From Hanleya hanleyi (lineage: Eukaryota; Mollusca; Polyplacophora; Lepidopleurida; Hanleyidae), in assembly GCA_036873755.1 (NCBI GenBank), contig JAVTVY010025178.1:42974-106973 (forward strand): a DNA stretch of 64,000 bases, given 5' to 3'. The notes beneath the pieces are model-generated. The model did not search any database. It worked only from the letters and a program-made list of their open reading frames with translations, and was not told the DNA's origin. The position numbers and the translations under genes were made by a program. Of the stretch, positions 33,723 to 44,985 are shown one piece after another (positions within the stretch are counted from its first letter, which is position 1; each line of letters starts with the position of its first letter).

Positions 33723-35035
33723 GTTTAACGTCGCGTTCATCAATATTTCAGCTATATAGCGACGACCAAACAAAATTCTAAGTATTCCAGCAAAACCAAG
33801 TCAACAACCCAGCAATCCAGAAGTGATCAACGCAACACACCCAAAACATGTACATACATAAAAACATATACAACAATTCGATTTCTCTCAAATAACCTAA
33901 AATACAGTCTTCTTTTACCCAACTAAAAAGAGCTTCTAATGTAGCTGCTTGATACAAATAATCTTTTACAATCTTAAAATCTATAGAGTCGTTAAGAATA
34001 TGTTTCACTGTGAGATATTGACTGATATTGACTGTGACACCTTGGGACTGGTTCCTTTTTTAGTAAATTTTTGGGAGTTAATCCGGTTTGGCAGATTATA
34101 CATCGCCTGATCACAGCTTGATCGAAACGTGTCTGGCTACTCAGATGAGTATATCCCACAGTTTTTCGAAAGTCATGAAGTTTATTCTTATCCACAGCAT
34201 TCCATAAAGATTGAAACAGCCCCCTGTACAGACCTTTTGGTATTTGATATATGTTGGCATTTGTGGGAAGTTGATGCTGGGTCGACATCGGGCCTTACAG
34301 ATTAGTCTTTCGTGTTAAATGTCGTCATTTTCATCTGACGACGATACAGCTCACCAATCCCCAGTGTATGAGTTGTCACAGCGAAACAGCTCATCAATTA
34401 CCAATATACGAGTTGTCAGAGCATTTCCATCATAGCTCACTAGATTTGTATATAATACCGCTTATGCCGGTGATAGGGGCCGTGTGGTCATATCATCTAA
34501 GTTGCCACATGAACAGGTACAATAAAAGCGTACCTGAGATACAACACATATCATGAATCGTTAGATTCTTGGTATGTGCTTTAGAATAGGTTAACCGAAA
34601 GACTATACTGTGACGTCATGTGACGCAGTCAGTATGTCGGCACCTCTTCCCACATCTCTTATATGTGTTGTAATTCTCACATAATCACAGAGAGCCGGTC
34701 TGAAATCGCTATATGGGATTTCAATAGGATCAACCTCGTTATCTAGAGCTGCCTTAGCCATTTCATCAGCTCCAGTATTTCCTTTGATGTCAACGTGGCT
34801 AGGCAACCAACAAAACACAACATTAATCTGTTAATGACATCTACTGTCATATAATTGTAGAATGTTCAAGATAGTGGGGTGAGTTGAAGTTCCACTCTCA
34901 TTCGCTTGAAGGCATGACCGCGAATCTGAGAATATGACCTATTTTTCTCTTATAGTAGACCCAATGCCTTCTAAAGCTGACAATAGAGCTTTGGCTTCGG
35001 CAGTGAAAATCGAATAAATATGGAGAATTTCATCG
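33723..35035 (-). pseudogene. Non-LTR retrotransposon ORF2 C-terminus with RNase H, broken
   Basis: Read on the minus strand, 35035-34780 gives FTAEAKALLSALEGI and FSDSRSCLQANESG. After a stop near 34833, 34818-34690 gives FCWLPSHVDIKGNTGADEMAKAAL. These are the acidic-residue and CWxPSHxxxxGNxxAD motifs of the RNase H domain in I/Jockey-type elements. A 455-bp insertion follows (34219-34673). The remaining ORF2 (34288-33992) has LFQSLWNAVDKNKLHDF and RRCIICQTGLTPKNLL, with stops and frameshifts. The 3' untranslated end at 33723-33880 holds 'gtttaacgtcgcgttcatc' and 'tatatagcgacgacc', repeated at 9519 and 17263. It is inactive. Confidence 0.8.
34219..34673 (+). mobile_element. Short element inserted in the RNase H pseudogene
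   Basis: Starts 'cccctgtacagacc', passes 'catctgacgacgatacagc' and 'ggtgataggggccgtgtgg' (34475) and ends 'cttatatgtgttgtaa'. The matching point in the other non-LTR copy (about 29364) is uninterrupted. Confidence 0.78.
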
Positions 35036-35064
35036 AACAGGAATATAAACATCTACAAAATATA

Positions 35065-36060
35065 TTCGGTCATGAGTTGCATTTACTAGTTATGACGCAT
35101 TTAATCCGTGTAAAATAAGCTTTTTATTTGTCATGAAAGTATAATGGTCGCAGAGGGAAACACAGGCAAAACAGCGGCAGCGATATTATATGCATTTTAC
35201 ACTTAAATATTTGTTTCAAAGAACTCCCAAGTGCACTCAATAAGTGGCTTGAAAGGTAAATGCATTGCTCAGTGTTTTATTTGAACGGTGTGTATTATTT
35301 ACACCCGCTTTGATGCAAGAGAAAGCAGTCTAAATTCATTTTGCAAACATCACCATAAACCAATCCGGGCTAGCATGCAATAAAATATACATGGACACAA
35401 GCTATTTTTGCAAGACAGAAGCCGTTTGATGCATCCCAATGAATTCACTGGTCGTTTCCCAGAGTATAATGTTTCACTATTCCATATTGGACGTGTCTGT
35501 TGTTTATAAGATCATGGATCTTTCTGAGGGTTTCCATTCTAATGGCGATCACACACATGTACTTGAGGATAACAGCAAATATTTGATTACTGAGACTAAA
35601 ATGTAAAATACGATACGATTTTAATACGATGTCTGTACATGAGGGGTAAAAATACGGGCGATGACAGATCGCATACATTGCATGTCTACTGGAGCATCAT
35701 ATGCGAAACCATCTAACACTTCAAATTCTATTTCGACACTTTTTTTCTGATGTTGCCGGGCGTGCTGTTCCATTTGTTTTGTATCGCTGATTTACGATTT
35801 AGGTTGCGGAGATTTTACGGTCTCACCTTGAGTTGATGGATATATTGATATATCTGAAATTGAGTATTATGTTGCAATGGAATACTGATCTATGGTGAGG
35901 GGATAATGTATTATTTCTCAGTATTTCGAATACATTACGAACACGGGGTAAGATATAAAGTGAAGCACCTCCGCTAATACGATCGGCGAAATACTATCAT
36001 GGTTGTATTACCTTCCTAATATGAGCCAGTGAATAACAAACATTTGAAAGCTGTATATAA
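35065..36060 (+). repeat. Duplicated block, copy 2 (pair with 29476-30432)
   Basis: Carries the same sequence as the partner, including 'gatatatctgaaattgagtatt' and 'gtaagatataaag'. After 36060 the two diverge. Together with the adjoining non-LTR copies, the duplicated unit is at least 1.6 kb. Confidence 0.85.
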
Positions 36061-36364
36061 CTTTTTGTTGAGCAATGAATTTCACGCTTTATGTTCATGC
36101 AAAGTTGGTCGACTGTTCATCCAATGATTGGCAATATTTTCATTTCTGAGTATATGGCTATTGTAATGAGGGAACATTTCGGAATAAAGTAGAATGCTAA
36201 CGAGGCGACGTTAAGGTCACAGTCATAGCCAATAGCATGTTGTCACCAGTTCCGTTCCATGATCTTTCACCATAGTATATACCCATGAGATCAGAGAGAG
36301 ATTACCACCATCATCGAAGACGAGGGGACGGCCCCATCTATCATTTCAATGGCTGGAGCGTCGT

Positions 36365-36418
36365 CTTCAGTATAAATACGCATGCAACCTTCAGACGCGA
36401 GACAATGAAGTGTTATAT
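36365..36418 (+). promoter_or_regulatory. Candidate TATA-type core promoter
   Basis: TATAAATA at 36371-36378 is followed by 'cgcatgcaaccttcagacg', resembling the spacing downstream of the other candidate box (27939). A PLE tail begins at 36419, so any original transcript is disrupted or displaced. This is pattern-based only. Confidence 0.25.
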
Positions 36419-36729
36419 ATCAAAGCGTGACTGAGATACATATTTTTTTAGATGACGACTCTATAACGAATATTATGGATTAAGAATACTGATCAGCGAT
36501 ACGGATTTGATATTTTTGGAACATCATGATGTCTTGCCGGCATCATTGAAAACTGTTGACCGCTTCTCTCTTGCAGGAAACAAGCCTATGTTTATGTATA
36601 CTATGATTGTCTTTTGAATTTGGTGCTAATACTGTTATATGGAAAATGGAATAGGTCTTTGGATTATGGACGCGGATATTCTCTAATGGACGACGGCTGG
36701 ATTATGAATGACGGACTAGACGCTTGTAA
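36419..36729 (+). mobile_element. PLE 3' tail fragment, 5'-truncated
   Basis: Runs from 'atcaaagcgtgactgagatac' to 'gacgcttgtaa'. It covers only the tail. It keeps an open frame (36614-36943) that extends past the element end and is fortuitous. Confidence 0.8.
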
Positions 36730-38873
36730 TACAGAGAGACCGGTATCTCAATGTTCTCCCGTAGTGGAGTACATGACCGTTTCTAATTGTTCCCCATGGT
36801 CGCCGTGTAGTTCTTATGTGGATTTGGCTAGGTTGTGTAGGGCAATTACATTATGTGTATCGTCTGCAAAACACGAGCACAAATTGTCTTCACCCATGTA
36901 TGTTTTATGTCAGATCACATTGACTGTGAACAACCTCAAATGAACTGTTTTTATAATTTAAACGATCAGCAATCGCCTGTATTACCAACTAATACATGAT
37001 CATTAGCGGCGTAACAAAATTGTCCGTGCTGTTCGTAGAATTAATTAACGGTAACCAAATCAAATTGGTCAATCAATATGACTCCCCTCCAATAAAGGCC
37101 GAGCGATCTTGACCATTTCACGACCGTTTCACGAGTGCTATTGGCGATCGAGTTATTAATGGCACGATACGTTTTGTGGACGTCGACGGTTGCCAAAGTT
37201 CTGATTCAACCGATACATGGAGCGGGTTCAAAATCGAATGATTGATTTTTTTATATATCTTGTAGGCCGGATTATCATGTTGCTTGGTTAAGATGTATGG
37301 AGATATATTTGGGAAACGTACTGTGTGCCTGTATTATATGATGTGTACCGTACGAAACATTATAACATTACAGTTGTCAGCAAGGTAACTCGTGATAATA
37401 AACTGATGAGAAAACTATTACCCGGATCAACCATTTATGGATCAATTTCTGAGAGAGGTCTTTGAAGTAGACGTGTTCCCTTACATGGCAGACACGTGCT
37501 GATATAGGAGTCGCCTGCATCGCGATGATATTCTCCAATATCCCTGGCTGAGATAATACTGAGATTTTCCACCAAATAACTGTGGAGAAGAGCTGTCTCC
37601 AGGCAAGTTATTGAAATGAATCGATGGGAGCTGCATAATTCTCAATCACGTACATACTTGGAAACGCTTTTGTTGGGTTAAACGCAAGCTAGTATCTGTT
37701 TTTTACAACAAAACACTTGTTTGAATGGAATACTCCCTTGAGTTAAAATAACGCATCGTTCTGTTGTCTGCATATTATCTCCGGAAAGATTTATTAATTG
37801 GTACATATTTCAGTTCGACTTTCCAGCAGATAGTGTATTACAATTTGCCGCTCAGAGTATAGTTATCGTTCTTGATGACATGTAAAATTCAATGAGTTTC
37901 TGTGAACTATTGTACAATTCCTCATCGCTGAATAAACGTGATTCACCGGTTTACTTCAAGCTAGATCCATACGTATGTATTAATGCTATTTATGAAGAAA
38001 GTCTCATCCTAAAAATAATCGGATATAAATAGATCCTCACTGTCCATTGTTTCTCTCTGTTCACCCTAGTAGTATATTTACTTATCTGTTACCAGACTTA
38101 CCATTTTTCACCAGTATTGGGGCTCAATGCTAATTTACTGCACAGGTTCGGCTGTAAAGGTTATTACCTATTCAGGTTTTTCCCGAATGTACCCCGGAGA
38201 AGTTACGACCTTCTCTGAAACTCCTACACGCTAAGGCGTCAACCAAAGGGTGTATAACTTTCAGGCAGAGTCGTAACTTTTCATACACAAGTGGAGAACA
38301 TGAATAACGAATTTGTTATCCCTCGAGTATTTTTATCTTATAATAAACGTATTGAATGTCTCTAGTTTAGAACCAAGGTAACAGCGAAAAAATTCAGACG
38401 GTCATTTTGGTCACGAAACTTTCCGCACTGGCTACTGCACCGATAGAAAAGCGCCACAACACAAGCAACATCCATACATTTCGATCTGCTTTTGTTCGGA
38501 AACCGATTTTTATTTTAGAACAAAGGACACCTTTGGCTCTATGTCGGGTAACTAGATGCACTATGATATTATTCCATTAAATTTTGACGAGTTGGTGAAA
38601 GGTATTCCATAAATATTGAGATAGGGTCAGCTGAAGTTTCAAAGCGAGAGCGTCGTTTCCAATCGCACGTGAGTTGTTTTTATGTATCCCGAGTAGCAAA
38701 ACATCACTCGGCGTGTATATATACTTTCACAGATGCTGGCAAGTTTTCATTCCTTGGTAACGCAAATAATTCGGTATTCTACCAAAATATTTTTTGACAC
38801 TAGCAGCTTTCAGATGATACATCTGAAATCTAACCATATATTAAGAACAGGACGAATGTTCAGATATGCCAGT

Positions 38874-39300
38874 TACCCTTTTCTGGCCTGACGATTTGGG
38901 CCATATCGCAGTCTGGGAGGGGGGGAGGGGGGGGGGGAGGGGTGTCAACACCTCCACACATAAATATGTTCGAATATGTTCGTCATCCCTAAAGGTCTAA
39001 ACTCACCAAACTTTATCTTTGGGTCGAACCCAACCATAAAATGAAATATAATCATAATAGCTCTATTTGAAGATGTCGCAGTCGTCAGGAAAAACATTTT
39101 TGCTTATTCTGACCGACTTTTTGTGATACAGAAATATTCAGTAATTTAGACAACAAGTGTTTTAGGTGAAATGTAATATTTTTTGCTGTTGTTTCAAGAA
39201 GAATAAAACGCCGAAAGTTGCGCGGAAACAGAAAACACTCGCAAATGTCTTATGACCTCTCGTGAGCGCCATTTTGAATTTCCTCACGATCATTTGCAAT
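38874..39300. mobile_element. Degraded piggyBac-like MITE
   Basis: Begins TTACCCTTTTCTGGCC, followed by a G-rich subterminal block. The later 'accaaactttatctttgggtcg' parallels 'cgccacactatacccttgggtc' in MITE 1 (reverse strand). 'cgagcgccattttgaattt'-like sequence near 39265 parallels its YY1-like block. The right terminus is not found. Confidence 0.45.
38915..38943 (+). repeat. G-rich run with quadruplex potential
   Basis: Twenty-nine bases of almost pure G with single A interruptions, giving at least four G tracts. It lies in the subterminal part of the degraded MITE. Confidence 0.8.
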
Positions 39301-39932
39301 TCAAATATTAAGCGATAAGATCGGTTTATAAACTCATATAATATTTATTTCCATTGTAGTGTTATGAAGACAGTTTCTGTAGCTAATTCTATAAAGTCAT
39401 GTAGTTTGTGCCATGATGTTGATCTCCTATGACGTTTGGGGCACAATACAAACCATATGAACAGCAACGCTATTTTAGTATTTTTGCCAGTTTTTAGCTG
39501 TTATAATTTAAAAAAAACCGCATTTGTTGGAGGACCACACGCACCAAAGATTATGCATATAGGCTTACAATGACCCCTATATAGCAAGCGGATAAGTTTC
39601 TTCCTACAATGTCTATTTGATTCGGGGTTGCATAACAAAGTTCACACAACAAAATGAGTATCTTGAATGTGCGGCAAATGTCATAACTAAATGGAGTGAA
39701 ATTATTACGCACATAAATTTTTCACTTCAAGGTTTTGTGACGTTTTTGGGCTGCATTAGACCTGTCACTATAACGATTGATGTGTTAAATGGGCAACCAA
39801 CAATCATTTGTATCATCGACATGCATCACTGTTAATAGCGTTAATGCTAAAAAGCGAGAGATTTGAAAGTCCATTCCCTTATCTAGATCGACCCATCCAT
39901 TTAGCAAATTAGTCCTTGTAATTCTACGGGGC

Positions 39933-40025
39933 GCTGACATTACCGTCATTGTAGAGACATCATGCTGACATTACCGTCATTGTAGAGACATCATGCTGAC
40001 ATTACCGTCATTGTAGAGACATCAT
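39933..40025 (+). repeat. Three 31-bp tandem repeats
   Basis: The unit 'gctgacattaccgtc' + 'attgtagagacatcat' is repeated three times without mismatch (starts 39933, 39964, 39995), with a partial fourth. Perfect identity implies a recent expansion. Confidence 0.92.
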
Positions 40026-41440
40026 GCTGACATGCTGAGGATTGCAATAATACATCACCCGAATGATAAAATAGCTGTAGACTGTCATCTTGTTTGTAGG
40101 ATAGCCGGAGTGTCTTTACTGTCGTCTAACCATACGTGTTTCGACACGTGATAAAACCTCGAAAGCAACACGTTCCTCGTTCAGCTTTTCCTGCTCTATT
40201 ACAACGAACATTCGTTTTTGTACTTATATTGTCCCATACTTAGTACAGGGTGCTAGTCACCAAACCAGCCCACACTCATAGATTATCCCTTTTGCGGCTA
40301 TCTAGATTTGGTCGGCTTCGTATACACTTAAAACGGCATTGCAATCTTCCATGGCATTGCAACATTGACATACGCAAGTTTATAGAATAACAACGAGCGT
40401 CCATACATCAATCTAGGAAGTAAAATATCTTCAACTTTAATGTATTTCTCGTCTATATTTTCAAATCTTACGGCTTCGTATTAGGACTGATTAGACAAAA
40501 AAAATCAATTTTGCAATTATTTATTGAGGGATTTGTTCAAATTTTCTTTCCAGTCCTCTCTAGAGAAAACGAACTACTCCGTGCTATAAAATATTTACGG
40601 TCATCTTTGAAATATAAAAAAATGGAATTTTGGCTACTTCATATTATGATGATTTGTTAGCTATTGAGAATGAAAGCCTTTGAAATACGACCTCGAACAT
40701 TTGCAGTCTCGAATAACGTCGAACATTTTTTTTACATTTGTTAGGATTATATATTTATTGTACTTAATTGAAAGCAAGATATATGTATCTATTTTTGGAT
40801 TCCATTGCACTGACCCGTATACCCAAAATATGCGGGCAAGTATTATCCGTTTCCATAAATATTTAAAGAACCAATGGCGTGTCTGATGAAGTACACATGT
40901 AATATCTTCACTTTTTTATGATCTTATTAACCGGTAAGTTGAATTCAGTAGAGGTACAGTAGCCGCTCAGTAGCGATGCGATAGCAACGCAATACATTTG
41001 CAACATTATGTAATGATATCCTAATCTCCATATTAGATGATAGCATGCTTGCATATAGTCCAGGTATGGACGACTATCAATAAGGTATTTGTGTAAACGC
41101 ATAAAGACATAAATGTTGGCTGAGAGAAGAAACCATGCATACACTGACAGTTTTCTCTATAACAGGGTATTTCTGGATAATAAGCATTACACAAAGTGGA
41201 AGAATCTCCTGATAACAGGTAAAAAATTGAAGCTATATTTTATTCTGCCTGTGGGTAGACTGAAAACTTGCATGATGAATAACATGATTTTTCGCAACTG
41301 TAGGCCCTATTTGTATACATTAATATTCCCTTGACATGTTTACTGCACTTGCATTTTCAGATATTAATTTCCTTCGATCATCGGAATGACAACATCGACG
41401 TCCTGCCATTTCCCATACTATCTGAAGACAAGAACAGTGG

Positions 41441-41720
41441 AAATATTAAACATTTATAAACAATGTTGGTATTTATTATCAAATCAAACCTGCTATTGCT
41501 ATGCCTTATTCCTCCTTAGGAGATCCATTTGCAAAGTAAAAGTTCTCACCCCTCTGGAGCCTCAGCTGGTTACTCTGCCCATGCGCCACTTGAATACTTC
41601 CTCGGTAAGCGTGTTTTGTGTAAGGCCAGAGAGTGAGGGGAGGCTGGGATGGGCAATCAAAGCAATAGCAGGTTTGATTTGATAATAAATACCAACATTG
41701 TTTATAAATGTTTAATATTT
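41441..41720. repeat. Perfect 60-bp inverted repeat
   Basis: Bases 41441-41500 and 41661-41720 are exact reverse complements, separated by 160 bp. The arms start 'aaatattaaacatttataaa' and end 'cctgctattgct'. A direct echo ('cacctgctattgctatgcc') follows at 41735. The spacer is GC-richer and unrelated. It could be a MITE with long ends or a hairpin-forming precursor. Confidence 0.92.
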
Positions 41721-41859
41721 ATTGCTCAAATCTACACCTGCTATTGCTATGCCCCACTGCCAACATATGGAGGAAGGGACCTCGGCCTTGTTGTAGTTGC
41801 TGAGTTGTAGAGTAACCGCTGAGATGATCATAGATGTTGTACCATTAATTAACCCTGTC

Positions 41860-42165
41860 AGGATCCCTTGTCGTATAGAAGCTGTAGGGACTAAGAGGGT
41901 AATTACTAGTAAAGCGGTAAGAAGGGTCATGTCAACATACCAGACTTATGAACCCGAATACTAATGGACCAATTGATCATACTGTAATAGCTATCACTTG
42001 TAGCAGTGTGGTAACGTTAATTAAACCCCGTCAGTATCCCTTGTCGTATAGAAGCTGTAGGGACTAAGAGGGTAATTACTAGTAAAGCGGTAAGAAGGGT
42101 CATGTCAATATACCAGACTTTTGAACCCGAATACTAGTGGACCAACTGATCGTACTGTAATCGCC
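41860..42165 (+). repeat. 173-bp tandem duplication
   Basis: The segment containing 'tcgtatagaagctgtaggg' and 'aagaagggtcatgtcaa' occurs at 41871 and again at 42044, a 173-bp step. A third, diverged piece is at 42793-42897, directly joined to a broken short element. Confidence 0.88.
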
Positions 42166-42230
42166 AATTTCCATTTCTCTTTGAAATTCCTCAGTCTCTG
42201 ACACAGATGTACCTAAAAATACTCATCGTA

Positions 42231-42792
42231 GTGTCCGGTCATGTCATTCAAGTTGCCACATGAACAGGTACAATGAAAGCGTACCTGAGATACAACACAT
42301 ATCACAAATCGTTAGATTCTTGGTATGTGCTTTAGAATAGGTTAACCAGAAGACTATACTGTGAAGCCATGTGACTCTGTCAGTATGTCGGCACCTCATC
42401 CCACTTCCCTTATATGTGTTGTAATTTTTACCTGTATATGGCGAGATTCTGCTGGTGTACCTTTCGTCCCCGATTCCCCCCTTCCCCCCCCCCCTTGTAC
42501 AGACCTTTTGATATTTGATATATGTTGGCATTTGTGGGAAGTTGATGCTTGGTCGACATCGGGCCTTACAGACTAGTCGTTTTGTTAAATGACGTCATTT
42601 TCATCTGACGACGATACAGCTCCCCAATCCCCAGAGTACGAGTTGTCACAGCGACACAGCTCACCAATTACCAATATACGACTTGTCAGAGCGTTTCCAT
42701 CATAGCTCTCTAGATTTGGATCTAATACCGCTTATGCCGGTGCTACGGGCCGTGTGGGCATGTCATCCGAGTTGCCACATGGACAGTTACAG
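42231..42792 (+). mobile_element. Two short elements head to tail
   Basis: The first partial unit (42231-42424) ends 'cttatatgtgttgtaa'. It is followed at once by 'tttttacctgtatatggcg', 'gattctgctggtgtacc' and a new unit up to 'ggtgctacgggccgtgtggg' (about 42740), which is cut at 42792 by the third 173-bp repeat piece. A C-rich run (42475-42495) interrupts the ribozyme-like block. The arrangement matches 32063-32600. Confidence 0.75.
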
Positions 42793-43100
42793 TCGTATAG
42801 AAGCTGTAGGGACTAAGAGGGTAATACCTAGTAAAACGGTAAGAAGGGTATGTCAAGATACCAGACTTCTGAATCCGAATACTAATGGACCAACTAAACA
42901 TATGCAAGTTGATATGTCCACTAAATGATCTTCTTTAACCAAGAGGCCACCGTATACTTGGTGATGTCACAAGTAGCAGCTGGAAGAAGAGAGAAAAACA
43001 ACAGTCGACAAGAACCTCAAACTGGGTCGGTACGGGTGAGGTAGTGACGTATTGTTCGAACTGGATATAAGATGTCGTCATCTTGGGATGAATAAATCTG

Positions 43101-44567
43101 TTAATGCTGGGATAGAATACAGACGTTGAGCACAAGGACCTTGGCGCACAGTTTCATTTTGGCGATGAACTCTGGAATAGGTCGAAAAGAGATGAGGGAC
43201 CAATCTGCTGTCCAGGTCGTCGATTTCCTCTCCAAGGCGTGAAGCTCGGGTACTCTAGAAGCCAAGGAGAAGGCCGTCAGGAAGGCCGTCTTGTAGGAAA
43301 CAGCATTAATAGAGGCTGACTGTAGCGGTTCAAAGGATGGGCGAAGAAAAGCGCTAAAACCCACCCCAATATTCCACTTCGGTAACAGTTGTCGAGTACG
43401 ACGAGACTGTAAGGCGAAGGCACGTAGAAGGGCAGAAATGTTGTCATCTAAGCTAATGCCAATGCCCGTAGAACAACCGCAAAACCCAGGCTAAAGCTGA
43501 TCGGTACCCTTCAATGGTGCTGATTTGAAACTTCTTATCCCGGTGTAGGCGAAGAAGGAAGTCCGCTACTATGGGAAGAGAGGTAGCGTCGAGATAGGTA
43601 GCTCGATGTAAGGCGAAGGCACGTAGAAGGGCAGAAATGTTGTCATCTAAGCTAATGCCAATGCCCGTAGAACAACCGCAAAACCCAGGCTAAAGCTGAT
43701 CGGTACCCTTCAATGGTGCTGATTTGAAACTTCTTATCCCGGTGTAGGCGAAGAAGGAAGTCCGCTACTATGGGAAGAGAGGTAGCGTCGAGATAGGTAC
43801 CTCGATGTCGACACGAAGAGACGAAGTATTCCACTTAGACTGATAGAGCTGTGATATGGAAGGTCGGTTGGCTGAAACCATCGTCTCTGCAACTTCTGCA
43901 GAAAATCCTTGGTATGTGAGCCACCACGGAACAACGAGAAGAATGACGCAATCGTGTTGAGCAATCTTCTGTAGAACTTCCTGAAGCAGGGCAATGGGAG
44001 GGTAGGCATATGCAAGGAAGTTGTTCCCGCTGATCGATAGAGCATCGATGTCGAAGGCTCGAAGGTGCCGAATCGGCTGACGAAAATGAAAAGCTGTGCA
44101 TTGTTCCTCGTCGCAAACAGGTCGATCAAGGGGCTCCCAGATGCTGATGATGCGTTGGAAGACCTCCGGATGCAGTTGCCACTCGGCTTAATAAAGAGCA
44201 GTGTCGGGACGAGAAAAAGCGATCTGCTAGTACATTAAACCGACCCGGAACATGACGATCGGAGAGATGGCAGTGATGTTGCAGAGCCCAGTCGAAGAGG
44301 GTCCAAACCAGACGAAATGTTGGATAGGATCGGCTGGTACCCATCTTGTTGATGTGAGCGATGACGATCGAATTGTCTGTTGCGATGAGAATTCACCAGA
44401 AGAGGGCTCCAATGCTGGACTGCTAGGATGACAACTTTCATTTCCAGAAGGTTGATATGAAGTCTGGCAACCGACGTCGACCAACTGCCTGACACATCCA
44501 GGTCGTCTAGATGGGCTCCCCAACCTGTCTCGGAACGCATCGGTGTAGAGATGGTGATCTGGAGCAT
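43101..44567 (-). pseudogene. DIRS-type retroelement: RNase H and tyrosine recombinase, broken
   Basis: On the minus strand, 44567-44130 shows a DIRS-like RNase H: ETGWGAHLDDLDVSGSWS, ARLHINLLEMKVVILAVQHW and DRHVPGRFNVLADRF, in shifted frames. LIDLFATRNNAQL (about 44129) marks the conserved linker. The tyrosine recombinase follows: AFDxxA-like linker remnants, TIEGYRSALAWVLRLFYGHWH (43735-43666 region), then SYKTAFLTAFSLASRVPELHAL (about 43320-43230), where the family has a catalytic R-x-S-E-L-like box (here RVPEL). Frameshifts, a 199-bp tandem duplication and a missing 5' half (gag and RT) make it inactive. DIRS elements integrate by recombinase rather than integrase. Confidence 0.82.
43409..43806. 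repeat. 199-bp tandem duplication inside the DIRS recombinase
   Basis: Bases 43409-43607 and 43608-43806 are nearly identical; I can see one mismatch, at 43601 versus 43800. The duplication lies within the recombinase pseudogene and shifts its frame (199 is not a multiple of three). The identity makes it recent, or possibly an assembly artefact. Confidence 0.93.
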
Positions 44568-44569
44568 TC

Positions 44570-44985
44570 ATAATTCAGCTGTCGTCCATTAGAGAATATC
44601 CGCGTCCATAATCCAAAGACCTATTCCATATTCCATATAACAGTATTAGAACCAAATTAGTACAATCATAGTATACATAAACATAGACTTGTTTCCTGCA
44701 GCAGAGACGCGGTCAACAGTTTTCAATGATGCGGACAAGACATCATGTTGTTCCAAAAATATAAAATCCGTATCGCTGATCAGTATTCCTAACTTATAAT
44801 AATCGTTGTAAAGTCGTCATCTAGAGAATGCTGCATCTCAGTCACGCCTTGATTGTGACTGTTCATATGAACACCATGAGGATCTTGAAGTGCATGGGTT
44901 CATATGGCCCCTAGCCTCGGGTTAAGCGGAATTAGACACATGCTACCAAACGTAACGCCATAGATCTTGCACGCTACGCTCGTAT
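44570..44985 (-). mobile_element. PLE thumb end and 3' tail
   Basis: Reverse complement of the PLE from the last thumb codons ('tacgagcgtagcgtgcaag' at 44985) through the stop and tail to 'cattcataattcagctg' (44570), missing the final ~18 bases. It abuts the DIRS fragment directly. Confidence 0.8.

Larger units (their letters stand above)
36730..41440. other. Mostly single-copy region, no gene recognised
   Basis: The longest stretch of the window with little repeated sequence. Frames are short and lack domain features. It contains an imperfect inverted repeat at about 38201-38278, a degraded MITE (38874-39300), a G-rich run and a 31-bp tandem repeat, listed separately. Distal regulatory sequence or introns of an unseen gene cannot be excluded. 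Confidence 0.4.

Noticed and set aside
36614..36943. 109-codon plus-strand frame
   Set aside because: Its first third is the PLE 3' tail and it crosses the element boundary at 36729, so it is fortuitous.
39933..40025. Possible CRISPR-like array
   Set aside because: The three 31-bp units are contiguous with no unique spacers, and the genome is eukaryotic.
41386..41682. 98-codon frame across the inverted repeat
   Set aside because: It overlaps the perfect inverted repeat and its spacer, with no domain features; repeat structure explains it better.
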